Below are positions 1-8,365 of a stretch of 64,000 bases of DNA, piece after piece. The position numbers were made by a program, and so were the translations under genes. The stretch is taken from the NCBI GenBank assembly GCA_945952065.1, contig CAMFGY010000003.1:265515-329514 (forward strand), read 5' to 3'. This DNA is from an uncultured Burkholderiales bacterium. Lineage in GTDB: Bacteria > Pseudomonadota > Gammaproteobacteria > Burkholderiales > Burkholderiaceae_C. Under the pieces are notes generated by a model, which ran no database searches, was not told the origin of the DNA, and was given only the letters and a program-made list of their open reading frames with translations. The number at the start of each line of letters is the position of its first letter. Position 1 is the stretch's first letter.

Positions 1-1
1 C

Positions 2-343
2 CCGGACGTGGTGGACTTTGAAGCCAAGACCATGGCTGCCTACGGACTGCCGGCGGCGATCGGCATGAACCATCGCATGACGCATTTCCAGCACCTGTTC
101 TCGGGCTCCAGCTATGCCTCGGGCTATTACGTGTATATGTGGGCCGAGGTCTTGGACTGCGATGGCTTTGACGCCTTTGTCGAGGCGGGCAGCGCTTTTG
201 ATCCGCAAGTGGCGGCGCGCTTGCGCGAGTGCATTTTGTCCACCGGCAATAGCCGCGAACCCGGGGCGGCGTTCCGAGCCTTCCGCGGCCGCGATGCCGT
301 GGTCGAGCCCATGCTCAAAAGCCGCGGTCTGTTGACCGTATAA
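2..343 (+). CDS. M3 family oligopeptidase, C-terminal part (5' end outside window)
   Basis: The last 113 or so residues of a zinc metallopeptidase of the M3 family (oligopeptidase A / dipeptidyl carboxypeptidase Dcp type), which degrades short peptides in the cytoplasm. The frame is open from base 2, so the gene starts outside the window. The stretch HFQHLFSGSSYASGYYVYMW followed by a conserved Asp-Gly-Phe region is typical of the C-terminal helical part of the fold. This part holds the substrate-binding Tyr residues but not the HExxH zinc site, which would lie upstream. The gene ends just before a strong terminator. Dcp and OpdA cannot be separated from this fragment. Confidence 0.9.
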   Translation, partial: PDVVDFEAKTMAAYGLPAAIGMNHRMTHFQHLFSGSSYASGYYVYMWAEVLDCDGFDAFVEAGSAFDPQVAARLRECILSTGNSREPGAAFRAFRGRDAVVEPMLKSRGLLTV

Positions 344-345
344 GA

Positions 346-376
346 CAACAAGGCCCGGTATGACCGGGCCTTGTTG
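346..376 (+). terminator. Intrinsic terminator-like hairpin after the M3 peptidase gene
   Basis: A perfect 13-bp inverted repeat (arms 346-358 and 364-376, loop TATGA) begins 3 nt after the peptidase stop. The stem ends in TTGTTG, so the U-tract is weak. It can serve both the peptidase and the facing PEP-CTERM gene, which converges on it. Confidence 0.75.
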
Positions 377-447
377 CGAGTGCTTGGCCTTGGCTCAGAA
401 GAGGACGAGGGCCGGCAGGGCAGGGGCGGGCCGCCCCTTTTTTTTGT

Positions 448-1188
448 TCAGTCCGCAGCTTTGGGCTTGCGGCGGTAGCTGGCGGCAGCCAAGCCCAAAG
501 CGACGAGGGCCAAGCTGGCAGGCTCGGGCACATCGTTGCGCGGCGTGCCGCCCCCAGAACCGCCGGAGCCACCGGTGCCGCCACCGCCATCGCCGCCGCC
601 GTTGCCTGGCTGTGTCACGCCGATGGCACCGGTCGCGCCTGCGCAACCTTGCAGGGTGCTGCTGGGGGTGCAGATCACATCCGAGGCAAAGTAGGCCGTG
701 GTGTTTGGGGCGAAAAAGCCGAAGTCGGTGTACTCGGCATTGAGCACGGTGAAGGTCAGGGGGTCCAGCATTTGGCCTGGAGCGCCATTCGCGCAACCCG
801 CCCCAGTGCAATCCAGCATCAGGCTGAAGCCAGTGCCGAACGGTTGGTTGGACCCAGGAGCGGCCACCGTGACATTGCTGTTGGCGACCCCATTGAACAA
901 GATGTTGCTGATGTCGGAGGTGCTCACTCCCAGCGCATTGAAGGAGAAGATCGAGTGCGGCCCGCCGGTGTTGACGAAGTTCAAGTCGGCACGCAAAGCC
1001 ACCGAGACCGTGATGTCGGTGCCAATGTCATTGAGGGTGACGGTGCCATAGGGCCCGGCCCCGAAAGCGCCAACATCCGTGGCGGTGAAGGAGTAAACCA
1101 CCGGGCTGGCCCAAGCGGCGCCCGAGGCGCTCAACAAGAGCCCGGCCGCGCACAGCGAGCCCAAGGCCGTTCGAATGCTTGATTTCAT
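448..1188 (-). CDS. PEP-CTERM sorting domain-containing exported protein
   Basis: A 246-aa exported protein. It has an N-terminal Sec signal peptide (about residues 1-27, ending ASGAAWA), a beta-rich body with two Cys pairs, a Gly/Ser linker (about residues 197-217), and a C-terminal PEP-CTERM signal made of VPEPASLAL, a hydrophobic helix and a basic RRK tail. PEP-CTERM tails are recognised by the exosortase EpsH/XrtA system, which removes the tail and releases the protein to the surface or an exopolysaccharide matrix. The function of the body is unknown. No exosortase is in this window, so it must be elsewhere. The gene follows a secreted protease on the same strand, 144 nt downstream of it. 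Confidence 0.88.
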   Translation of the reverse strand: MKSSIRTALGSLCAAGLLLSASGAAWASPVVYSFTATDVGAFGAGPYGTVTLNDIGTDITVSVALRADLNFVNTGGPHSIFSFNALGVSTSDISNILFNGVANSNVTVAAPGSNQPFGTGFSLMLDCTGAGCANGAPGQMLDPLTFTVLNAEYTDFGFFAPNTTAYFASDVICTPSSTLQGCAGATGAIGVTQPGNGGGDGGGGTGGSGGSGGGTPRNDVPEPASLALVALGLAAASYRRKPKAAD

Positions 1189-1332
1189 ACTGGCTCCAGT
1201 CTTTCTGAGTTGGAGGTTCTGTGACCTCCCGTGCTTGCTGACAACGCAATCGAATTGGCCTGCCGAGGAGGCGGGTGAGGGCCAACTGTCATGCTCCCTA
1301 CGACGACTTCCTGCTGAAAAAAGAGAAACCCA

Positions 1333-3489
1333 CTATTTGCTGACCGTGACCGAGGTGGTGCTTTTGTTGCCCGCCGCATCCTGGGCAATGGCTTGAATGG
1401 TGTAAGTGCCGCTGGCCGCTTTGCGGGTGTTCCAGCTGTAACTGAGCGTGCCGCCGCTGCCGCTGGCGACCTGCGCGCCATTGATCAACAGGGTTTGCTT
1501 GATGCCGGCGGCCCCCGAGTCATCGCTGGCGCTGCAAGAGATGCTGACCGTGCCCGAAACGACACTGCCGTTTTTCGGGTTGTTGATGCTCAGGCTGGGG
1601 GGCGTGGTGTCGGGGGGCAGGTTGTTGGCCACATTGACACTCACGCTCGGCGACGCGGCTGAATTGCCGGCCGCATCGAAGGCATAGGCCACCAGGGTGT
1701 TCATGCCATTGCTGTTCTTGCTGGAGTCCCAAACAAAGCCAAAGGGTGCCGCCGTGTCGGTGGCCACGGTCACACCATTGACTCTGAGCTCCACCTTGCT
1801 GACGCCGACGTTGTCGCTTGCATTGACGTCCACCGACACCAATCCGCTGACGCTGCTATTGGCCAGTGGCGCACTGATGGCAGCACTTGGGGCTTGGGTG
1901 TCGGCCACCGTGGCGCTCAGGCTGGCTTGCACCGCGGCCGCAGCGTTCACTCGGCCATAGCCGTAAAGGCTGTCGCGCCCCACTGCGCCCAGATCCACAG
2001 CGCTGGAGTACAGCAGGCTTTCCACTTGGCTGCTGCCCAGGGTCGGGCGCGCCGCCATCATCAGGCCGACCACGCCCGCAACCACGGGGCTGGCCAGCGA
2101 GGTGCCCCACCAGGCCTGATACCCACCGCCGAGGACGGTGGTCCAGATGTCCTGGCCCGGCGCGGCAATGCTGACGGCGCTGCCATAGCTGGACCAGGAG
2201 GTCTTGACGTCGTTGCTGTCGGTGGCCGAGACGACGACCATCGTGCTGGTCGGTGCAATGCCCTCGTCAACCCCGTTGTTGCCTGCCGCGACCACCACCA
2301 AGCCGCCCTTGCTCTTCATGTACTGCGCGGCGTTTTGGACGCTTGCGCTGCCCGCCGCGGCATAGCTGACATTGGCCACGCGGGCGCCGTTGTCGGCGGC
2401 CCAGTTCAAGCCCTGGGCAATGGTGCTGAAGTAGGCATAGGCGTTGGCGTCGGCAATGCGCACCGGCATGATGCGGGCTTGGCCGGCAACCGCGGCCACG
2501 CCGGTCCCGTTGTTCAAGCTGGCGGCTGCAGCACCCGCCACCGCCGTGCCATGGCCATGAACATCGCTGGTGTTGGCATTGCCGTCGACGAAGTTCCAAC
2601 CCGCCACCATGCGGGCACTGAGGTCTGGGTGGCTGCCGTCAACACCGGTGTCCAAGATGGCAATGGTCACGCCCGCCCCTTGGCTGCTGTCCCAGGCGCT
2701 GCTGCTGCCAATTTTTCCCAAATGCCATTGGCTTCCGGCATAGGGGTCATTGGCGGTGAACGAGGCCGGCAGTCGCCGGTCCAGTTCGGCAAATTTCAAT
2801 TGAGGATGGCGGGCCAACAGCGCCGCGACGGCTTGCTCCGATCCTGCGGGCAGGCTCACGAGATGAAGATCGCTGCGCCCAATGCGCTTGGCGCGACCTC
2901 CATGTGGGGCCAGCAATTTGCTCATCTGCGCATCATTGACGCCCGCACGGGCCCCGACCAACAAACGCCCGGGTGCATGAACCATGGGGGCCGGAGCGGC
3001 GGCGGTGGGCTCGGCCTTGAGGGCGGCCTCGGGGTCCAGCAAGGCCAGGGCGGGGTCGTTTGGAGCCAGAGCGGTGCGCTTGGTGCGCGCCAGATGGTGG
3101 CCGTTGATGGTCACCAGCACGCAATAGCTGGCCTCGCAATAGCTGAGTGCCAACTCTTCATCGCGATCTGACCACTGGGCGCGATTCGGCTCGGTACAGC
3201 GATTGTCGGCGCCCGCTTGTAGGCCTTGGAGTTGCCCCTCATAGCTTTGCTGGCCGACGATGCTGTCGCGCCGGATCGAGACGACTTCGTCGAAACGGTG
3301 CGCGTTGATGCGCTCTTTGAGCCGCTCCCGCAAGGCCTGCGGCATGTCTTGAAACCGATCCAGCACCGGCGCGAGTTGCCCTTCAAAGGGCTGCTGGTGG
3401 CTGGGCTGCCAAATGCATGAGCCCACCGGGCTTGCAGAGCTGCTGAGACTGGCTGCCAGCGCAATTGCCGTCAAAACCATGAGGACCAT
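1333..3489 (-). CDS. Secreted subtilisin-like serine protease (S8) with C-terminal Ig-like domains
   Basis: A 718-aa exported protease. It has a hydrophobic N-terminal signal and a propeptide of about 230 residues. The S8 catalytic domain carries Asp280 (in AILDTGVDG), His313 (in HGHGTAVAG) and Ser464 (in GTSLASPVVAG), plus the oxyanion Asn in AAGNNG, so the triad is intact. Two bacterial Ig-like repeats follow (about residues 535-720), each ending in a DAAGN turn; such modules usually space or anchor secreted enzymes. There is no PEP-CTERM tail on this protein. The order is typical for extracellular proteases of Burkholderiales. The substrate is unknown. A PEP-CTERM protein gene follows on the same strand. 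Confidence 0.93.
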   Translation of the reverse strand: MVLMVLTAIALAASLSSSASPVGSCIWQPSHQQPFEGQLAPVLDRFQDMPQALRERLKERINAHRFDEVVSIRRDSIVGQQSYEGQLQGLQAGADNRCTEPNRAQWSDRDEELALSYCEASYCVLVTINGHHLARTKRTALAPNDPALALLDPEAALKAEPTAAAPAPMVHAPGRLLVGARAGVNDAQMSKLLAPHGGRAKRIGRSDLHLVSLPAGSEQAVAALLARHPQLKFAELDRRLPASFTANDPYAGSQWHLGKIGSSSAWDSSQGAGVTIAILDTGVDGSHPDLSARMVAGWNFVDGNANTSDVHGHGTAVAGAAAASLNNGTGVAAVAGQARIMPVRIADANAYAYFSTIAQGLNWAADNGARVANVSYAAAGSASVQNAAQYMKSKGGLVVVAAGNNGVDEGIAPTSTMVVVSATDSNDVKTSWSSYGSAVSIAAPGQDIWTTVLGGGYQAWWGTSLASPVVAGVVGLMMAARPTLGSSQVESLLYSSAVDLGAVGRDSLYGYGRVNAAAAVQASLSATVADTQAPSAAISAPLANSSVSGLVSVDVNASDNVGVSKVELRVNGVTVATDTAAPFGFVWDSSKNSNGMNTLVAYAFDAAGNSAASPSVSVNVANNLPPDTTPPSLSINNPKNGSVVSGTVSISCSASDDSGAAGIKQTLLINGAQVASGSGGTLSYSWNTRKAASGTYTIQAIAQDAAGNKSTTSVTVSK

Positions 3490-3670
3490 CCAATTCAGTT
3501 CAAGTCGCCGTAACTCTTGACCCGAGTTTTCGACGCTCGCTCCCTGAATTTGGGACCAGTATCAGCCGCCCGGGTGGCTTTTGCCTAGCTCCCCAAGCCC
3601 CCGCAAGTGAGGGGGACTTGTGATTTTCTTTGACGCCTGCATCGGCGTGGTCAGAACCGGCTTGTGCGGC

Positions 3671-4120
3671 TCAAAGGGCGAAGAAAGTGTCCAGCCCCTG
3701 CAGAAAACTCTTGAAGTCAATGGGTTTGGTCCAATAGGCCAAAAAGCCGGCCGCAATCGCGCGGCGCATATCGCCATCCATGGCATTGGCCGACAAGGCA
3801 ATGCAGGGGATGTGGGCCGTGAGTGGATCCGCGCGCAACTGTTGCAACACTTGATAGCCGTCGAAATCGGGCAATTGCATGTCCAGCAAAATCAGCTCGG
3901 GTTGCAGCTCGCGCGCGCATTGCAAACCCCGGCGGCCGTCTTCGGCGCAGCTCAAGCTCAGCTGTGGGCGGCTGGCCACCAGTTCTTCCACCACCAATGT
4001 GTTGACCGCGTTATCTTCGATATAAAGCATGCGTCCCCGGCAGGATGCTGGGGCGAGGCTGGGGGCTGGGGCCAAAGACGCAGCGCAGGGCAATTCAGAA
4101 AAAGTGGTGGGCGCAGACAT
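3671..4120 (-). CDS. Stand-alone response regulator receiver domain protein
   Basis: 149 aa: a short Ala/Pro-rich N-terminus, then one receiver (REC) domain and no output domain. The acidic pocket is Glu35-Asp36 (MLYIEDN), the phospho-acceptor is Asp80 (LILLDMQLPDFDG), and the conserved Ser/Thr and Lys are in ALSAN and WTKPI. All key residues are present, so phosphorylation is likely. Single-domain regulators act by protein contact or as phosphorelay shuttles. The DMQLPDFDG motif is of the type often found as the receiver domain of hybrid kinases. No cognate kinase lies next to it. The gene faces away from its neighbour at 4286. Confidence 0.85.
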   Translation of the reverse strand: MSAPTTFSELPCAASLAPAPSLAPASCRGRMLYIEDNAVNTLVVEELVASRPQLSLSCAEDGRRGLQCARELQPELILLDMQLPDFDGYQVLQQLRADPLTAHIPCIALSANAMDGDMRRAIAAGFLAYWTKPIDFKSFLQGLDTFFAL

Positions 4121-4285
4121 GGCGGCAGTCTAAGCCGCCCAGGGAGGGCTTTCCTCAGGTCGGCCCGCACCTTGTGGGTTGCAGGCTTCGGTATTTGCCC
4201 GGCTTGACTTTCGAAGGTCTGGCCCCAATTGGGTTTCTTAGGCCAATTCGGGCGGGACCTCAAACCCCATGTTTTTGGAGTGTGC

Positions 4286-5056
4286 ATGAGTGAGATGCGG
4301 AATGAAGCGGCCCGGCCCTATGCCTTGGTCACAGGGGCGGGCTCCGGCGTGGGGCGTGCTGCCGCACAGGCGCTGTTGAAAGCAGGCTACTGTGTTGCTT
4401 TGGTGGGGCGACGTGAGCAAGCGCTAGAAGCTACGGCGGCAGCTTCGGCGGCCCCCGAGAATGCCCGGGTCTGGCCTGCCGATGTGAGCCGCGCCAGCGA
4501 CGTGAGCGCCCTGTTCGAGCGCGTGCGCGCGGAGTTTGGTCGGCTCGATTTGCTCTTCAACAATGCCGGCATCGGCGCACCGGCCCTGCCCATCGATGAA
4601 CTGAGTGTGGAGCAGTGGCAGGCGGTGGTCGATGTTAATCTCAGTGGCAGCTTTTTGTGCGCCCAGGCGGCGTTCAAGTTGATGAAAAACCAAAGCCCCC
4701 GTGGGGGGCGCATCATCAACAATGGCTCGATCTCGGCGCATGCGCCGCGCCCCAATTCGGCGCCTTACACCGCCACCAAGCATGCCATCACTGGCCTGAC
4801 CAAGGCCTTGGCCCTGGATGGGCGCGCCTTTGATATTGCCTGCGGGCAGTTGGATTTGGGCAATGCTTTGACCGAGATGGCCTTGCCGATGACGCGCGGG
4901 GTGCCGCAGGCCAATGGCAGCATTGCGGCTGAGGCGACAATGGATGTGGAGCACGCGGCCAGTGCCTTGCTCTATATGGCCAGCCTGCCTTTGTCGGCCA
5001 ATGTGCAGTTCATGACGGTGATGGCGACCAAAATGCCTTTTGTGGGCCGGGGTTGA
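4286..5056 (+). CDS. Short-chain dehydrogenase/reductase (SDR) family oxidoreductase
   Basis: 256-aa classical SDR, an NAD(P)-dependent oxidoreductase. The Rossmann cofactor motif TGAGSGVG is near the N-terminus, followed by NNAG, the catalytic Ser in NNGSIS, and YTATK with the Tyr and Lys of the active site. The ATG at 4286 is chosen because GGAG lies at 4277-4280. An upstream in-frame start at 4229 has no such site and adds a tail not seen in the family. The substrate cannot be told from sequence. The next gene (small membrane protein) starts about 50 nt downstream and may be co-transcribed. Confidence 0.9.
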   Translation: MSEMRNEAARPYALVTGAGSGVGRAAAQALLKAGYCVALVGRREQALEATAAASAAPENARVWPADVSRASDVSALFERVRAEFGRLDLLFNNAGIGAPALPIDELSVEQWQAVVDVNLSGSFLCAQAAFKLMKNQSPRGGRIINNGSISAHAPRPNSAPYTATKHAITGLTKALALDGRAFDIACGQLDLGNALTEMALPMTRGVPQANGSIAAEATMDVEHAASALLYMASLPLSANVQFMTVMATKMPFVGRG

Positions 5057-5107
5057 GGCTTTGCCTCGGCAGCGCGCTTGGTTTGAGACTGCAGGAAAGG
5101 ACTTGTT

Positions 5108-5398
5108 TTGCTGTCTGCTTTGTTAACTTTGATCGCCCGAGTGTTCTTCACCGTGGCCACGGTGGTGTTGGTGCTCGCCCTGATGGCGCTGGCCTTGCTG
5201 ACCATGCTGGGCTTGCTGGTTTGGAGCCTGCTGCGTGGCCGCCGTCCGGTCTTGGACACCTCGGGGTTCGCACGTGCGCGCAATTTCCGCGCCGGGCGTG
5301 GTGCAGCCCCTGCGTCGGGACGGCCGGTGCGGCCGACCGGCGAAATCATCGACGTGGAAGCCCGCGAGGTCAGCGGTGTAGCCATCCGGCGCGATTGA
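5108..5398 (+). CDS. Small membrane protein of unknown function
   Basis: 96 aa, read from a TTG start with a GGAAAGG ribosome-binding site 7 nt upstream. The N-terminal half is one long or two short hydrophobic helices (about residues 5-42). The C-terminal half is a basic, Pro/Gly/Arg-rich soluble tail ending in a more conserved-looking IIDVEAREV segment. I do not recognise the family. It is convergent with rsgA, whose stop lies about 50 nt away. Confidence 0.6.
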   Translation: MLSALLTLIARVFFTVATVVLVLALMALALLTMLGLLVWSLLRGRRPVLDTSGFARARNFRAGRGAAPASGRPVRPTGEIIDVEAREVSGVAIRRD

Positions 5399-5448
5399 AT
5401 CAAGCTGCGCGGGCGTGAACCTGCGCCTGTGCCTGCGCCGGCTTCGGG

Positions 5449-6357
5449 CTACCAGCGTTTGCTGCTGAGCTCAGCCAGGATCTCGCCATAGATGCGATAG
5501 CGACCGGCACTGATGGCGCCGGCTTCCACCGCTTCGCGCACCCCGCAGCCGGGCTCGTGCTGATGGGTGCAGTTGTAGAAGCGGCAGTGGTCGGCATGGG
5601 CGCGCAGATCCGGCATCAAAAGCGGCAGCTGCGCCGGCTCGATCTGCTTAAGGCCAAACTCTTGAAAGCCGGGCGAGTCGATCAAGGCACTCTGGCGCTC
5701 GGCATCCACCCAATACCACTGCGTGGTTGTGGTGGTGTGGCGGCCCGAATTCAGCGCCACAGAAATATCGCCCACCTGGGCTTTGGCATCGGGGATCAGC
5801 AAATTGATCAAGGTGCTTTTGCCAGTGCCACTGGGCCCCAAGACAAAGCTGCGCTTGCCGTTCAACCAGGGCGTTAGCAAGGCGCGTGAGCCTTCGGGGT
5901 CGGCCTTCAGGGCCAGCTCCATCACCCGCAGCCCCATGGCGCGGTAGGGGGCCAGCCGTTCACGTGCGGCCTCGGTGCCGGGCAGATCGGTCTTGTTCAG
6001 GGCGATGGTGGTTTCTATGCCCGCGGCCTCAGCGGCGATCAGCGCCCGGCACAGCTGGCTTTCGCTGAACACCGGTTCCACCGCGACCAGGATCAGGAGC
6101 TGATCGAGATTGGCGGCAAAGCTCTTGGTCTTCCACTCATCTTGGCGAAACAGCAGATTGCGGCGCGGCTCCACGGCCTCGATCACGCCCTCGTCACTGC
6201 TGGCCGGCGCCCAGCGCACCTCGTCGCCCACCACGCAATCGCTTTTTTTGCCACGCGGATGGCAGACCCGACGCTGCCCATCGCTGTCTTCGACGATGTA
6301 GTGGCGGCCATGACCGCGCACCACCAAACCCAGGTCCAACTCAGCAAAGCGGCTCAT
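5449..6357 (-). CDS. rsgA: Ribosome small subunit-dependent GTPase A
   Basis: 302-aa circularly permuted GTPase that assists late maturation of the 30S ribosomal subunit. An N-terminal OB-fold is followed by the G motifs in permuted order: G4 (NKTD), G1 (GPSGTGKST), then G3 (DSPGFQEFG). A C-terminal zinc knuckle follows (Cys/His in HCRFYNCTH and the CGV after it). The length is normal. Its ATG overlaps the stop of the upstream M48 protease gene by 4 nt (ATGA), so the two are translationally coupled. Confidence 0.96.
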   Translation of the reverse strand: MSRFAELDLGLVVRGHGRHYIVEDSDGQRRVCHPRGKKSDCVVGDEVRWAPASSDEGVIEAVEPRRNLLFRQDEWKTKSFAANLDQLLILVAVEPVFSESQLCRALIAAEAAGIETTIALNKTDLPGTEAARERLAPYRAMGLRVMELALKADPEGSRALLTPWLNGKRSFVLGPSGTGKSTLINLLIPDAKAQVGDISVALNSGRHTTTTTQWYWVDAERQSALIDSPGFQEFGLKQIEPAQLPLLMPDLRAHADHCRFYNCTHQHEPGCGVREAVEAGAISAGRYRIYGEILAELSSKRW

Positions 6358-7691
6358 GCGCGAGCGCCCATCGCGGGCGGCTGGGCTTGCGCCATGATGG
6401 CGCCGAGGCGTTCGCTGGCCGGCGGGTGCGAGTAGTAAAAGCGCGCGTATACCGGGTCCGGCGTCAAGGTGCCGGCATTGTCCTCATGCAGCTTGAGCAG
6501 GGCCGCCGCCAGATCGGCACCGCTGGCATGGGTGCAAGCATAGGCGTCGGCCTGGAACTCATCGCGCCGCGACATCCAACTGCCCAACGGGGTGAAGAAA
6601 AAGCCGAACACCGGCAGCACCAGCATGAACAGCAGCAGGGCCAGGGCGTCGTTCGGCGCGGCCAAATTCGGCTGCACTGCAAAGGCAAGATAAAAGCCCG
6701 GCTGCGCCGACAGCCAGCCCAGGAGCGCAAAGCCCGCCAAGCTCAGAGCAAACAGGCTGAGCATGCGCTTGAGCACATGCTTGTGCTTGAAATGCCCGAG
6801 TTCATGGGCCAGCACCGCCTCCACCTCGGGGCCGTTCAGACGGGCCAGCAAGGTGTCGAAAAACACCACCCGCTTGGCTGGGCCAAAACCGGTGAAGTAG
6901 GCATTGCCATGGGCCGAGCGTCGGCTGCCATCCATCACGAACAAGCCCTTGGCGGCAAAGCCGCAGCGCGCCATCAGGCCCTCAACGCGGTTTCTCAAAG
7001 CCTCATCGGGCAGGGGCTCGAATTTGTTGAACAGTGGCGCAATCACGGTGGGGTAGAGCACCAGAATCAAGAGATTGAAGCCCATCCAAGTGCCCCAGGC
7101 CCACAGCCACCAAAAGCGCCCCGCGGCCCCCATCAGCCACAAAATCAAAGCTGCAATTGGCAGGCCGATCAGCAGGCCGACGACAGCGCCCTTCAAGGCG
7201 TCGTTCAGATAGAGCTTCCAGGTCAGGCGGTTGAAACCAAAGCGCTGCTCGATGCTGAAGGTGTTGTAGAGCTCCCAAGGCAGATCCAGCAGCGAGCCGA
7301 TCAGCACAAAGGCGACCAAGAGGCTGAGTTGATAGGCCATGGGCCCGAAGCGCTGGGCGGTAGCTTCATAGATCCAGCCGTTCAGCAGGTCCAGGCCGCC
7401 CAACAGGGTCCAGCCCAGCAGCACCGCGCTGCTGAAGGCCAGATTCAACAGGCCAAAGCGGCTGCGCACCACGGTGTAGTCGGCCGCTTTTTGATGGGCA
7501 TCCAGCGGCACCGTGGCGGCGAACGCGGCCGGCACGGCCGCGCGGTGCTGCATGACATGGCGGATTTGCCGGCTGCTGAGCCAGAGCTTGATCAGCAAGC
7601 TCAGCAACAAGGCGGCGACAAAGGCCAAACTCAGCACGCCGGGATTCAGCGCAGGCAGAGCCGGCAGGGAGGTGAAAAGGCTTTCGGACAT
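6354..7691 (-). CDS. M48 family zinc metallopeptidase (STE24/CAAX protease 1-like)
   Basis: 445-aa integral membrane protease. It has several transmembrane helices before the zinc site, HELGH at residues 296-300, and a further Glu downstream, as in STE24-type M48A enzymes. Bacterial members are thought to act in membrane protein quality control, because prenylation substrates are absent. I place the start at the ATG at 7691 (MSESLF). The longer open frame back to 7790 would overlap the divergent orn gene and adds a non-family tail. The gene is coupled to rsgA by an ATGA overlap. Confidence 0.9.
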   Translation of the reverse strand: MSESLFTSLPALPALNPGVLSLAFVAALLLSLLIKLWLSSRQIRHVMQHRAAVPAAFAATVPLDAHQKAADYTVVRSRFGLLNLAFSSAVLLGWTLLGGLDLLNGWIYEATAQRFGPMAYQLSLLVAFVLIGSLLDLPWELYNTFSIEQRFGFNRLTWKLYLNDALKGAVVGLLIGLPIAALILWLMGAAGRFWWLWAWGTWMGFNLLILVLYPTVIAPLFNKFEPLPDEALRNRVEGLMARCGFAAKGLFVMDGSRRSAHGNAYFTGFGPAKRVVFFDTLLARLNGPEVEAVLAHELGHFKHKHVLKRMLSLFALSLAGFALLGWLSAQPGFYLAFAVQPNLAAPNDALALLLFMLVLPVFGFFFTPLGSWMSRRDEFQADAYACTHASGADLAAALLKLHEDNAGTLTPDPVYARFYYSHPPASERLGAIMAQAQPPAMGARA

Positions 7692-7749
7692 GGGCGAAGT
7701 GTAGGGCTGCGACAATGTCACCGAATCTTTTGGATAGAAAGCCTTGTGA

Positions 7750-8325
7750 ATGAACACCGAGACCGCTGCAGCCCCTGTGCTGGCCCTCAATGATCAAAAC
7801 CTGATTTGGATCGATCTGGAAATGACGGGTCTGTTCCCCGACAAAGACCGCATCATCGAGATCGCCGTGGTGGTGACCGATGCGCAGCTGACGCAGCGTG
7901 TTGAGGGCCCGGTGTTTGCGATTCACCAAAGCGATGAAACCCTGGACAAGATGGACGCCTGGAACAAGGGCACGCATGGCAAGAGCGGCTTGATCGACCG
8001 CGTCAAGGCCTCGACCGTCAATGAAGACGAGGCCGTGGCCAAGACCATCGAGTTCTTGAAGCAGTATGTGCCGGCGGGCAAGTCGCCGATGTGCGGCAAC
8101 AGCATTTGCCAAGACCGCCGCTTCCTGGCCAAATACATGCCCAAGCTGGAGTCCTTCTTCCACTATCGCAATCTGGATGTCTCCACGCTGAAGGAATTGG
8201 CCAAGCGTTGGAAGCCCGGCATTTTGGATGGCTTCAAGAAGGCGCAGGCGCACACCGCGCTGGCCGACATCAATGAATCCATCGATGAGCTCGCGTATTA
8301 CCGTGAGCATTTCCTGAGCTTGTGA
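7750..8325 (+). CDS. orn: Oligoribonuclease
   Basis: 191-aa 3'-5' exoribonuclease of the DEDDh family. It degrades 2-5 nt RNAs and the cyclic-di-GMP breakdown product pGpG. The DLEMTG (first acidic pair), NSICQDRRF and HTALADI segments carry the catalytic residues. Length and start fit the family. It is divergent from the M48 protease gene, with about 58 bp between the starts for both promoters. Its pGpG-clearing role links it to the GGDEF-EAL protein encoded at 16318-18393. Confidence 0.96.
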   Translation: MNTETAAAPVLALNDQNLIWIDLEMTGLFPDKDRIIEIAVVVTDAQLTQRVEGPVFAIHQSDETLDKMDAWNKGTHGKSGLIDRVKASTVNEDEAVAKTIEFLKQYVPAGKSPMCGNSICQDRRFLAKYMPKLESFFHYRNLDVSTLKELAKRWKPGILDGFKKAQAHTALADINESIDELAYYREHFLSL

Positions 8326-8365
8326 TTTTTCGCTGCCGCTTCCTGTCTTTCTGCAAGAGTGCAGG

